Shown: one piece after another, positions 11,134 to 22,853 of the stretch | Position numbering within the stretch: position 1 is the first letter of the stretch | Layout: every line of letters starts with the position of its first letter | NCBI GenBank assembly: GCA_022497155.1 | Contig: MU385778.1 | Location: 124,001 to 188,000, forward strand | Source of the DNA: Whalleya microplaca | Lineage: Eukaryota; Ascomycota; Sordariomycetes; Xylariales; Xylariaceae | Length of the DNA: 64,000 nt | Reading direction: 5' to 3' | Position numbers and translations under genes: made by a program | The notes under the pieces: model-generated | Databases searched by the model: none | Seen by the model: only the letters and a program-made list of their open reading frames with translations | What the model was told of the DNA's origin: nothing

Positions 11134-12300
11134 ATTCAAGGGTTCAAGGTTCAAATGGTCTACTCGTCGTGACCCAGGAACAAAAGGATCTCGATACGTC
11201 CGGCTGATTTAAGGACGCAATACGAGAAAACAAGTAACTCGCGAGGAAGATAGATGATAGACCGGTACTCCTAATGATACCTTCTTATTAGCCTATGATG
11301 ATAATCATCTCCTATATATGGCTAGGGACAATGGGGAGATGCCAATGACTTCAGTTTTGAATGTATGGCTTTGAGCATCTATGGCAAATACTGGACTTGG
11401 AAGAGAAAGAATTACTACACACCTTCGGAATACCGATTACCTTCAATCTTCACGTTCGACAACGTACGGAATGTTGATCGAAACGATGGCGAGACACGAG
11501 ACGCGAATGGAGACAAAAAGACAGTAGGAAGGTTGGAGGAAAGTCAAGGACGCCTGCGACCAGGAGAGTAGTAACGAACGAGTGGTGATCTCCAAAAAGA
11601 AGTCTACTGCTACCGTAGACAAGTTTCTTGTGCTAATGTCGACTATCTCACAACATTGGCTTTTGGAGGATGGCCGGATCGGGTTCGATGGGGTTTTCTA
11701 GTGTCACGATTGACACCAAGCGTGGTAGACGGAACTTCTAGTGGGAGGACATGGGGGAGAAGCTGTTCGTCGCTTTACCACGGTTATTGATCAAGAAAGC
11801 GGATTTTCCAGTTTTTTTTTTTGGTGTTTTATGAGTGTGAATGGTATGCCAGGCCAATCCGATGGTGTCAGATGTTAGATGGATAGTCTAAGACAGACAC
11901 CGAAGGATAGGGCTCTGAGATGGGAAGTGCTGGGGGAAAAGGGATGGGCGACAGAGCAAAGGAAGAAAAAAAGGGTCCTCGCGGAAAAGGGAGGCGGATG
12001 AAGGAGTACAACAGCAGGAAAGATAGGGAAATAACAGTATGTACTAGTAGGTTAATCTAAGCAAATAGAGAATAACTGAGAATAACTGAGGGAAGGGAGA
12101 ACGGGAGACGCGTGTAAATGGGGGAGGAAGGAAGGAGAGTTGACGTTATTCAGAGACGCATGGGGGCAGAGAAAGAAAGAGGGTAGGAAGTTGAGGTTTG
12201 ACTTCTGTCTGTCTTTGGAGCTGTCTCGTCTAAAGTTAGGGAAGGGGTGACTGGACCGTGGACCAAGAACTTAGCACGTACAGTTCCGTATGTACTTGGT
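11134..12300. promoter_or_regulatory. long pyrimidine-tract leader/promoter of the Bni4-like gene
   Basis: Read on the minus strand, about 11.8-12.25 kb is almost unbroken C/T-rich sequence (plus strand: GAAGGAAGAAAAAAAG, GGGAGAACGGGAGACG, GGGGGAGGAAGGAAGG). Such CT tracts commonly mark fungal transcription starts and long 5' leaders. No coding frame is supported. Confidence 0.45.
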
Positions 12301-15300
12301 AGGAACCGCACATGGCTGCTAAACCTAGACCGTCAGGGCCGTCGCTGCCAGTGCTGCCAGTCAGTGCCAGTGGAGGTTTTGGCGGTACCAGCTACCTGTT
12401 AGTTTACCTGTTAGTTGCATGGGGGGACCCAGCTTTTAGCCAACATTACATACATTAGGCACTTTAAGTACTTTAACTGACCTGGAGAATCTGGAAGCGA
12501 ATTAATGTGTGGTCTATGCAGCAGTTCGTCGATAGGTAGCAATGGAATTCAGCGATTCCCGTCTCTGATTCCGTCTCCATCTCCCCTTTGCGAGAACGTA
12601 ACCTCTTGCACCTACACCCTACGGAAGGACTGGAACAGAGGTTATGACGGTTAACTAGTCCCCAGCAACCCCCGGGCACTCGTAAATTTGCATACAGTCT
12701 TGCAGCTATCGGATGCTTGTACTTGTACTGCGTACTAGCACACACACACAATCACTCCAGCCCGTACACACAGTGTTTAGTCGATCTTGATTACTGTATT
12801 TTACTCCAGGCTTTCCCGAACCACGACCGAGGGCCACCTGCTGTCAATCACGATACAGCGCATCTGTCCTGCGTGTTCCATACATATACTCCTATGGCTG
12901 TTCATGTACTATGTAGGTGTGTATTTCGCATATCGACTCACACCACATGACACACACACAGTACAGCATAGCAGCTACACCAGCAACACACGCTACGTTA
13001 GACGCTCTTGTTTCGTTCTGTGTTAAAAAATAGTACCTAACTCAGATACGGTGTCCCTGTGGAGCCAAGTATCGCGACCAAGCTATCTCAGATTGCAAGG
13101 GCTCATCCAGGCACACTGCTAAACCGCTTTCACCCAAGCTCGTATGCCAGTTGGTCTCCACCCTCGCGGGATTGTTGACGAGGGCAAGGATGGTGCCAGT
13201 TGGCCATTGGCTAGGCCGAGGACGTGGGCATTGATTCCTGTCGCGCTAGACAAGCATAGCAAGGGGACGGTGCTGCTCTATAGCATGACGCGGCAACGCA
13301 CACAGTATAAGGGACCGACCTGTGGAGTGAATTCGCTTGCATACCCTCCTGCATCGATGGTTCGATTGCTTCTCTCCCAGTCAAACGCAGCAATGGGTTG
13401 AACGACCTGACGACCGTAATTGATGTGCATGGTGGATGCGAGCGAACTTGCGATATCGCAGATCAGTGAGTGAGGTAATCCTCATTCTGGCATTCCCATC
13501 AAGGCTATAATTGACCGACCAATACACCCTCAGATATGCAAAATATTTTCAATAGTAGGTTACAAAATGACGTAGGGGGTAGCTTAATAAGATCCGTGAA
13601 GCCATGACAATCCGTGAAGGTCTAGAGCTTATACTATACCTATGGGATCCGAAGGTACCGCTACATGACTGCTGTCACACTGAGCACGCATGTACTATCC
13701 ATATGTATCTGACTAGACATTGTAACACCATTTCTTTGCCGACGTTGGTTTAAGTCTTGCAAGCCCTGAAGCCTCGAAGTCTTGTAAATGGCAGTTGAAA
13801 TGCTTTTATACCCATGAGTGAAGTCACACTTGACTCTTACGTTTTGCGACTAATCCTTATTGGTCTTCTCCGTGGGCTTCAAATTGTCTCTTTAAAGGCA
13901 AAAGAAGACATAATACTCACGTGGCTCGCTGCCGTGATTGAAGAAAAGATCTGATGTTGTCCAATGCCTTTCTTGCCCTGGATTTCAAAAATGGGCCTAG
14001 ATTGGCTACATTGAAACGCGTGCTGATCGATCGATGACAAGATAAAGTTGCCACTTGGCTAGGAGCTTGAATAACAATGGTGTTGTTATTACCAGTGTTC
14101 TCCTGAACATCTCTGCAGGTACCGTAGCGAGCGTTGTTGGCGTTGCACTTCTTGAATGTACCTCTCAGGGGACGCGGAACCAACGGAGATTTTTACTAGA
14201 TAGGCATTTCGAGACTTCTCTCATATCCGTCGCGTGAAAAAAAAGCTAGAACACGTAGCAGGAATCGCGATCAGCACAGCCCTCTACTTGTTTCGGTCTG
14301 CAACTATGCAAATGAAATTGCGAGGGCAAACAGCGCGCAACTCCAATTACACACCAGATGGCGCGCGAATTGGAGTTGATGAAGCCTATCGGAAAACGAC
14401 AGTTCAACAAAACGCGTCTTTAGATACATACATACGTGTGCATGTAAAAGAAAGAAAAATCGAAGTACAATACGTAATGGTAGATGGGTCGGCTCTAAAA
14501 CCGGTGACCATAAGAAGCAGTACATCGTGTCCCCGTACTTGCGTTTTGTCGATCTGTTAGGTGGGGGTCACTTGACTAGAAGCGCTAACCCAGTGAGTTC
14601 TAGATGTTCCGATAAGCTGGTTCCCTTAGTTGTGAAGTGAAGTGTACCCCACGAATAAGAGTCGAATGCGCGTACTGCATAAATCGGCTTATCGAGGCAT
14701 GAGCCAAAAGGGTAATGTCTATGCTTTTCCCCACAAGCATCTCTCTCCCGCCCCTTTCCACTCGAGCCGCTCCAGGAAGGTAGCCAGGGGTTTGTATGTA
14801 TGTACAATCCTGTGCATTCCAGAACAGACCCATGCTGACAGATGTCTATGTGAGTTCGATAATTGCATCATATACCCGTGTTGTTGCATCATGTGTTGAG
14901 GCTCAACTCAGAACTTCTATGGATCTGTCAGCTGGAAGAACTTCCCTGTGCCGAACAACGATTTTGTAAGCGCTTCAGGGGTCTATCCTGCTTCTGCTTC
15001 TTTTAGGTACCTATAAGAAGACCTTTATATCCTAAGAGATCGGATAAGATCCGACAGGTCTCAATAAGACATGAGACTAAGTTTCTATAGAAGGCAGCCT
15101 GGTGCTAGTAGGGTGCCACTCAACATCCAACGTGGAAGGTCTTGAATCAGTGGATCTGCGAATACCTTGGTTTCTGCCCTTACGGTATGCGCGAGAGGGT
15201 CCAAGTGAGCACGCTTATGCTGCTTGGGAATCTAAGGCTTGACCGACTTGTCTTGCTTGTGTGTCACTAAGACTAGGACATGTACCGGTACCCTTCCTCT

Positions 15301-18300
15301 CAACCTCCACTCTGTTCGTACGGCCCTGAATTGTATGATGCAGATTCGTTATATACGTATGTCCACTCTGCAACTGGCGAGTGAGAGGAATCTATTAAAT
15401 AATCTGCTACCCAAAATAACTCGCAGATCATATGTGTGTTGTCCCTAGACATAACGAACTCCAGAGTTCACGAGACTGCCACAGTGGCAGCTCCAAGCTA
15501 CATGAGGTGCAACTACGGCATATCGCTACACAACTAATATCGGCTAATTTCATCACGTTCGACACCATCATCTTGAGAAAATATCCTGAAGTGTAATTAG
15601 TCTGTTGCGTTGTTTGGGATGATCCTTGACCATAAGGTTGACTGCCGGGTGGCTTTATTGTTTAGTGCTGTGTTTGATGACTACGAGCACGGCGCCTCAT
15701 ATTTGTCATGTCATTTCAAACCCCGACTAATTGTCAACAGTGTCTCTTCTGCATAAGCATGTCATCAAGCCACAATTAATTAATCCATAGGGACATGTTG
15801 ATACTTCTCGGGGAGCATGCTGTACTACTCTTACTGCATTGCGGGATGTCACATGCCCGACGCTTGTACACTGTGGCTTCTGGAGATGCATCATGAATTC
15901 TCCTTCTACTTGTTCACGGCAGTGCCGGTGCCGTTGTTATTATTTTTATTGTTTTCATAGAATTTTTCTCTGGCGGAAAATCGGCTCCCTTCGTACTAAG
16001 CCCAGGGCTTGATAATGTCGAGGTTCGTTTGAGTATCACATCTATGCCAGAGTTCTGGATAACCCTCGACATACATAGCACCTAGCAATATATGAATAGT
16101 TTCCTTAGATATACACTAGTACGGAGTGACAAGTCCAGTAACTACGAAATATCTATGGTATTTATGAGGTTCCATCCACATCTAGTGATGGCGGCATAAA
16201 GGTGGCCGAGAGACTAGTGTGTTTGAGCTTATATGTCAGGTCAACAAAGGCAACCTGAGTGAGAACTAATCTCGATTAATCGGCTTCGAGGGTTTATTCC
16301 TGTAATGATTAGGAAAGAAATCTTGACACTAACGATCGATCTACCATAAGGATCTGATCTTAGAGTTTAGGCTATCGAGCACACCACTTTGACGGCCGTT
16401 CTTTTGAGAAGTCTGGGGTGGGAACTAAGTTAATTACCCATCGGGCTCCAGGCCAGACGGCACATCCCGACCACTCGGACTTCGAGGTGGAGTTTCACGG
16501 GGTGAAGTGTCACGGCTTGATGCCGGTAGCCCCGACATGAAAGCTGTCGGCACGCGGTTGCTTGCATTGTTTCTGCTTGAATACTACAGTGCTTACCCGA
16601 TGCTACTACATACTTTAAGGGGGTCAGCTCTACAGCTCCCATCTATAGTATATCTCCCCCTGGATCCGGGACAAACGCCTCCATCGAGCGCAAACCATGC
16701 CATTGGTATAGGTGCCCAATCCAGCGGTATGGGCTCGATATTTATTAAAATGTCACCCCTCGATGTCGGATATGGAGTGTAGACGCCGCTGCCCGAGGCC
16801 ACCAGCCCTCCGAACTCACTGTCGTATGTTTCGATTGGTTCTCTCACGCCTTTACCCCTGAGTGGCGCGCCCACGAGCAGCGGGTGCATGTATCTTGGAG
16901 GACTTGTCAAGTCACACCGTCAGCGGGAGACGGAGCCGTGACTAGTGATCCCAAGATTGAGTTGGAACGGGTCCTGCTAGTCCAATGCGGCCCTTAACTC
17001 TGCCTTCGGCAAACACGCAACGGCGTCACGTAGCCGAGTTTCAGGGTGTGGCGACCATGCGCTAATATCAAACTTAAAGATGCAGCCACGGAAGAAACAT
17101 ACAATAGTCTCTTCGAACGCCCTCTTCCCACAAGATGCTAGGATAGCCACTCGAGGGGTATTCGCAATTCTCCAGGGGTTAGGTAGCTTTATTTGAAACG
17201 TAGGCTATACGGAATGCGGCTAATACAACGGGGAAGACATATAATATCAATGCCGAGAGAAACAATCCTCATTGAATCATATGTTAAAACGGCAATAGCT
17301 CATTTAGATAATGAAGTTAGCTATGGGGGGAATACTTCCTGTCTAGATACCGCCGTGAAGAACAATATGGCTAACAGCTGTCTTCCAATTACATCCAAAT
17401 TCAACATATGTCCAGGCTATCACTAACAAATGAATAGCCTATCGAAGACTATAGCATCAGTGATAATGGATCTTAATATCAATCACACCATATTCAAGGC
17501 TGACGAAGGCGCCTACGTAATTGGACAGCGCCGAAGCTGAATTACTTGCAACTAGGTAATGGTACACCGTAAAGAATCGCCGAAGGTCATATGTAGGTGG
17601 GTGTTATTTATAGAACTAGAGAGCAATGCGCATTACTATTGCTGTTAGACCAAATCTCAAGCTTAATACAATATACACAGTTTATTCAGCTTATTGGATT
17701 ACAAACACTTGTGAGTCGAATCATTATTATTTCAGCGAGCTTCATACTAGTGAAGAGCAGTAATAAATAAGTATGAGGACAGAGTACAAGGTTTACTTAA
17801 CCGCTTCACTGGACTCATTCTACACTGGCATATCGACTTAAAGCGAGACACGTTTCTTTAGAGGCTAGCTTCCAAAGTACTAACTAATAGCAATCAGTAT
17901 ACCGTCTATGCCTTCGAAACAGCTCTGTCGATAACCACCTGATTGGCCATGATTTTTCTAGATATCTCGTGTTGTATTCTGGGTAGTTGTCTACTCGGAT
18001 GTACATTATCCACATACCAGCCGGTACCGTGACGCTAGACATGTACAGAAGAGTAAATTTACCTAGTTACATATCTACTCGTCCATGTACAACTCTAACA
18101 ATAGCCTCACGACAACTAGTGGTATCAAATTGATGAACTGTCGAAGTTGATCACCTTGACTTAAGGCTGCCATGTCTTTTATGACCAAGCTGCTAGGGGG
18201 GAAATAGGGGGCTACAGTTCATACCCGTCTAGAGCTCTTTCGTTAATGCGACTAACTTGAGCAGTGCTATTTCCATACCTGTTGTGTGACCGAAGAAGTG

Positions 18301-19286
18301 GCTAAGAGCCGAGGTGTGAGGCTGTACCTGGTTGTATCTGCTTATATTCTTTGCTCTTTGCTTGATGGACATGTAAGCGTTGATTGATGATTAAGACAAT
18401 AATCAGGGGCACGTCATCGAGATCGACAGGACGACGAAGCTACATGTATGTACCATTTTGGCCCCCATATCGAACAGCGGCGCAAACATCCTGGTACCGA
18501 CTGCAGGTCACGCCACTCAGTGCCGCTCGGGAGCAACGAGCAATCCAATCATTTCCAGCAGTTCAAGAGCAATTCAGTGATGGTGTTCTCTGTTGGGACA
18601 GGACTGCCGGATGGGAGCTACATAGGATGTGGCATGGTTGGCTGGTCAGAAGACGTCAAATTGCTAATGATAGACAAAAAGCTAGGATTTAAATTGACGC
18701 GCAATCTGATAACCCATGCAGATAATAGCTCAGCTCATGCCAAGCTGAGCTGGTGGTTAGTAGGCGCATTGGCCGAATCGCTCGTTGCAGATGATGCAAT
18801 TGACGCTTTGCTCTTTCGGTTTTCGAGCCTTTTCGTCCCACGCCGTACGAACTCTGGTTGAAAAGAAACAGTCGGTTACTGAAGTTTACATAAGATTATT
18901 CTGACTTCTGTGTATCTCACAATTGGGTCGTTTACGAAGGGGTCTCAAGCGAGGTAGTAAGCGAAGTTCAAAGTCTTTAACGGAAACATCAGCCAATTAA
19001 ATTGTATTTTGAATGAGAAAGCGCTAAGTAGGTCATGTCTCATTCCTCATCGAATTATATCATCAGTACATAATAAGGTACAACTTTTCCTTATTTTCGT
19101 AAACTATGCCATTGTCCTTTAAGTAGGTATCATCTGCTTACGCCGTCTTAACCAATTAATTTCCTCATCTCTCATTCATAGTTAGGACTGTACCAGCCAG
19201 ATAAAATTGCTTTCGATATAATTCAAGATTGAATGTTCAATGTCTCGTGTCTCCTGGACGTTGGTAATAATCGATTGCGATATGCT
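12301..19286. other. gene-poor 7-kb stretch
   Basis: No gene can be supported. Frames of 60-137 codons occur but lack recognisable domains, signal peptides or splice continuity. Near 13.9-14.18 kb (minus) there is a Cys-containing stretch that may be a relic of a small secreted protein. Near 16.4-17.1 kb the sequence is more GC-rich than its surroundings and may be an old coding relic. The region 17.2-18.4 kb is strongly AT-rich. CA-repeat patches lie at about 12738 and 12949. Confidence 0.4.
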
Positions 19287-19712
19287 TTATTCCTTCCTTG
19301 ATTGGAAGGTCGATTTTATGAGGTTGGACCAGCCTCCGAGGAGGTATTGGTCCGTGTGTCGTCCGCAGTGAGTGTAGACGTTCACAGTTGGCGTGTTCGG
19401 CTTCGAAGATGACTGTGCCGAAGACGGCGGCGCCGAAGACGATGGTAGAGACGACGACCGGGTGGACTTCCCGGTTATAGAGGAGCGGTCGCCTGACTTT
19501 TTGTGGTAGTCATTGCGATAGTCGTCGAACGAACTTTTGTCGGACGATCGAGATAGGGACTGAGAGAGAGGGTTAGATCGACGACCAAGGACTCTGTCAA
19601 GCAATTGCCTAACCTTATTGTCCGAATAGCCGGAGTCGAAGCTCCCCGGTCGACGGGTTGAAGCCGAGTCCGAAAAGGAGAGCGGGGGAGGAATTGTACC
19701 TCGGCCGGGCAT
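19287..19712 (-). CDS. small conserved fungal protein, Ser-rich
   Basis: Single exon from ATG 19712 to a stop at 19287, 141 residues. It begins MPGRGTIPPPLSFSDSAS, is Ser/Arg-rich in the middle (SLSRSSDKSSFDDYRNDY, then a run of Ser/Pro), and ends in a more ordered tail (TVNVYTHCGRHTDQYLLGGW, then SNLIKSTF). That contrast, a disordered body with an ordered YTHCGRHTDQ...GGWS C-terminus, is why I take it as real: tails of this type recur in uncharacterised Pezizomycotina proteins. No signal peptide or membrane helix. Function unknown. It is isolated, with several kb of gene-free DNA on both sides. Confidence 0.6.
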   Translation of the reverse strand: MPGRGTIPPPLSFSDSASTRRPGSFDSGYSDNKVRQLLDRVLGRRSNPLSQSLSRSSDKSSFDDYRNDYHKKSGDRSSITGKSTRSSSLPSSSAPPSSAQSSSKPNTPTVNVYTHCGRHTDQYLLGGWSNLIKSTFQSRKE

Positions 19713-20483
19713 GATTGATGATATCCACACAAACAAGCTTCGAAGGATTGCCGCCTGGAATCGGTATAGCTACACACACAATTCGTCTGGCAGCTAGAAT
19801 TTGCTGATTGCCGATATGATCACTCAAGGTCGGGGTATATGCTATGTCCAATTTGATTAGGATATGGGTTGTTGTAGTAAGCCTCAAGCTTGGTCAGAGC
19901 TGAGTCGACAGCTGTGATGATAGTGTGATATAAATGAATGCCCCCCAGGGTTGCTTATCTGACACTCCTGGTGCAGTGATATTGTAGTGACAAAAACCGG
20001 AATCGATTGAGGCTCTTGAGCCAGAAACCTTCGCTGCCTGAAGGCAGCTTATATGTACTTCATAGGGAAGCTTGGCAACTGATGTGTAGCCACTTGGCAA
20101 AGCTAGGTAGACCGCTGATTAGTATGCGTACGAGGAACGGCACAAGGATCAATGATTGCCTGAAGAGATTAATGCATGGTTATCAGACGCCATGGCCAAT
20201 GAGATCATGGGCACGAAGCTACGGTGCAGGGAGAGACGGGGTGTGTGACTGCGTCCGAGAGAGTTGTTAGTCACTCACGGCACAATATTCCGTTCTAAGT
20301 GGGGTTTTGTCAGCCCTATTAGTCGGCGGGGCCGTGACACGCACCCAAATTTAATAACATTGGCAAGCCGGTTCCGTCCTGATACTGCTTTTCAGAATTG
20401 AGAGACCTATGCAGGACGGCATTTTGTGCCGTGTGGGAGGATAGTCTAGACCTGCTCGCTCGCCCGACCACTAGCCAGGCCTG

Positions 20484-20525
20484 CCAGGGCCACTAGTCCA
20501 GGGCCACTAGTCCAGGACCACTACC
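20484..20525. repeat. 14-bp tandem repeat, 3 copies
   Basis: Units at 20484-20497 and 20498-20511 are identical (CCAGGGCCACTAGT). The third, at 20512-20525, is CCAGGACCACTACC. A partial degenerate unit precedes them. It is a small minisatellite in noncoding DNA. Confidence 0.85.
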
Positions 20526-20770
20526 TAGTTGATGGTATGTAAGAACCTTATGGTTATAAGCCCTTTCCCCGTACTGAGAGAGGGTTGGATGGTATGAGCT
20601 ACGTAAGCAGAAACATTGAAACATTCTGCTTGGATCCCACACGATATGTTCCCCATGTATGCGCGATGTTTATGGACCTAGAACCGAGGGACAAGACAGA
20701 GAGATACTGATAAGGACTTAATATTCGAATGTCTCGGGCTCCTACTTGGCGGAACAAGGCCGCTGCTTAC

Positions 20771-20820
20771 CCACCGAGACTAAATGAAAAAGAACCGGTT
20801 GACGCAATTAGTCTCGGTGG
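20771..20820. repeat. 13-bp perfect inverted repeat (hairpin)
   Basis: CCACCGAGACTAA at 20771-20783 is the exact reverse complement of TTAGTCTCGGTGG at 20808-20820, separated by 24 bp. It could be a transcribed hairpin, a terminator-like structure, or the collapsed ends of a small inverted-repeat element. No other copy was spotted in the window. Confidence 0.75.
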
Positions 20821-22853
20821 ATAGTCGATATAGAGATAGCACTTTGGGCAGCTGACACCACAGCAGGTGAGTGACATAAGTGCCGATTGCCGCTTGGCGG
20901 GGCGCGAACCAGTGCTTTGTGCGACCTGAGCAGGCTTGAGGTAGACAGACCGGCATTCTTTATCCGATCACGTATATTGAAGAATCGGTTAATTTACGGG
21001 AATGTGGAGGAGTGGTGTGTGGAGAAGTGGGAGCCAATTGCTGCTCCACTGTACAGTTTACGGACCGATGGTCTGGAAACGGCTGACGAGGTCGGTCGGT
21101 CGGCGCCTGACTCATCAGCCGATGTGGAGGGCAGGGAGGGGTGTAATTGCTGCCTAAGGCATCCCTACATGTACGTCTACTACCTTAGTCATCCGTGCCC
21201 CTCGGAAACGGCTAGGGGAATCTGTCCAACTTGGCACCTGCTACCCACGTCTCTGGGGTCTCCCGAGGGTCGTAGGGCTGATCTTGGGTTTTGAGCCGCA
21301 TCGTAGCGCCGGCGATGATGATGCAAATCTGGAGACGATCCAAGAATATATTTCTCGTCGAAGATGGTCAACTTATAATTTTCATCCCGACATGCGCGCA
21401 TGCATCGAGAGCTGCCACAGTGCCCAAAAAAGCCCAATTGCATGGCATATTTCATGGCGACCCTTGCGGGAGTGTCGAAATATCGACTTTGGCATGGTAA
21501 TGGGGTTAGATGTCGAAGTGGAAGAATGTCCAGTTTCGATGTTGAAAAAATAGGAATGAACGAAGATCCAATGTCGGGGCTCTCAGATTGGCGTTGTTTA
21601 TGACAATTGGTGATGACAATGTCGGATAATTCTTGGCACCTGCGATTTGATTGGCCGAACAGTCACGTTTTGCGGTGGTCTGTGCGCCACGGAGCCTGTT
21701 TAGAGACGCGCGACTGTTTGGTACCCCCAGAAGCTCCCAGGCCTGCGCTTTTCACTCAGCCCTCTCCTCTGCTTCTCACCATCGCATCCTGTGTATTGTG
21801 TAGTCAGTCATTGATACCACACTGCTTTCTTCAGCCCCATCAACTTCGACCAGATATTCTAGCTGGTGTACATTTTGCAATACCTGTTACAGGGTCCTTT
21901 TACACGTCCTACTTGACACGCCCCTGGCAAAGCCTGGTGCAATTTTTCTCTGACACTCACTAATCCTAGTCCTCGCCCTACATCACTGCACTGCATCATC
22001 CGGACAGACTCGGGACCTCCACCCTGAGAGTTCGTCTTCCCAACTCTATCACGTCACTGTATCTGTCGAGTCCGTATCACGGTCCACTGCGGGATTGGCT
22101 GTCGCCTAGGATCAACTCGAAGCAAGCCATAGTCCAGTCCTCCCATCTCCAAGATCGATGGAGTAGTAGTGCGCACGCAGGTGACCCGAGCTCTGGAATA
22201 CTGATTGATAATATCATCATATATCTTGATGTATACATTTGAGGCGCGCCATTGTAAACTCCTGCAAGTGATCACGTTCCTGTGTGGGTGGTAACCTGGT
22301 TCCGAGGGACTTTGTACCCCCTCGAAAAGTCGCTCCTGGGTACGTTTGCTCTGTCGCTCATGGTGGCCATTTTTAAACTCGATGTCGTCCAGAGAGACTG
22401 ACAGCCTTGGCCCTTATAGTTTTCCGATTGGCGCCCCCCTGAACTTGTTTCCAAGTACGGCTACTGCGACGTCGAGTACTTTGGCTGTGACAATTGCTGG
22501 TCTTGGTGCCTTCCCAAATTCCCTGCAGGTTGGGCTTGTAGTCTCCCAGCCCGCATCCCTTTAAGGAACTCTCAGGTACGTTCGCTCCCTTGTGAATTGT
22601 TCTCATGAATATGGTCTAGCTGTGGACCTTGCTGCAGGCAGCCTCGATCATCGGCAATTGTCATATTGTCATACTGATCTATTCGACTACAGTTCCGTTC
22701 CTTATTCCCTTGCACTTCCCCCACGAACCAGCTCCTGGTATCTTAGGTGTGTAGTCTTCATTCTGGCAATCATCGCATTCTTCCCCATTCCCCTGAATCT
22801 AGTTGCACTCAGTCAAATGCAATTGTAAGTGAAACTTGCTAAGCTTGCCCACA
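20821..22853. promoter_or_regulatory. upstream region/5' leader of the Abo1-like gene
   Basis: From about 21.7 kb the plus strand is pyrimidine-rich (TTCACTCAGCCCTCTCCTCT, CTTATTCCCTTGCACTTCCC), typical of a fungal 5' leader, and continues to the ATG at 22854. GTAAG/GTACG-type sites at 22572 and 22826 could be leader introns. The frames at 20.9-21.6 kb have no recognisable content. Confidence 0.4.

Noticed and set aside
13917..14183. Minus-strand frame with KKCNANNARYGTCRDV, like a small cysteine-rich secreted protein
   Set aside because: No ATG start, no signal peptide in frame, in-frame stops just upstream. It might be a relic, but cannot be called as a gene.
16430..16910. Minus-strand frames in a GC-richer patch
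   Set aside because: No domain, no splice logic and several stops. Could be an old relic only.
18448..18861. 137-codon plus-strand frame
   Set aside because: No recognisable motif, biased only weakly, and overlapping equally long frames in other registers.
20887..21294. 135-codon plus-strand frame
   Set aside because: No motif and no supporting leader or splice signals; likely chance in the upstream region of the Abo1-like gene.
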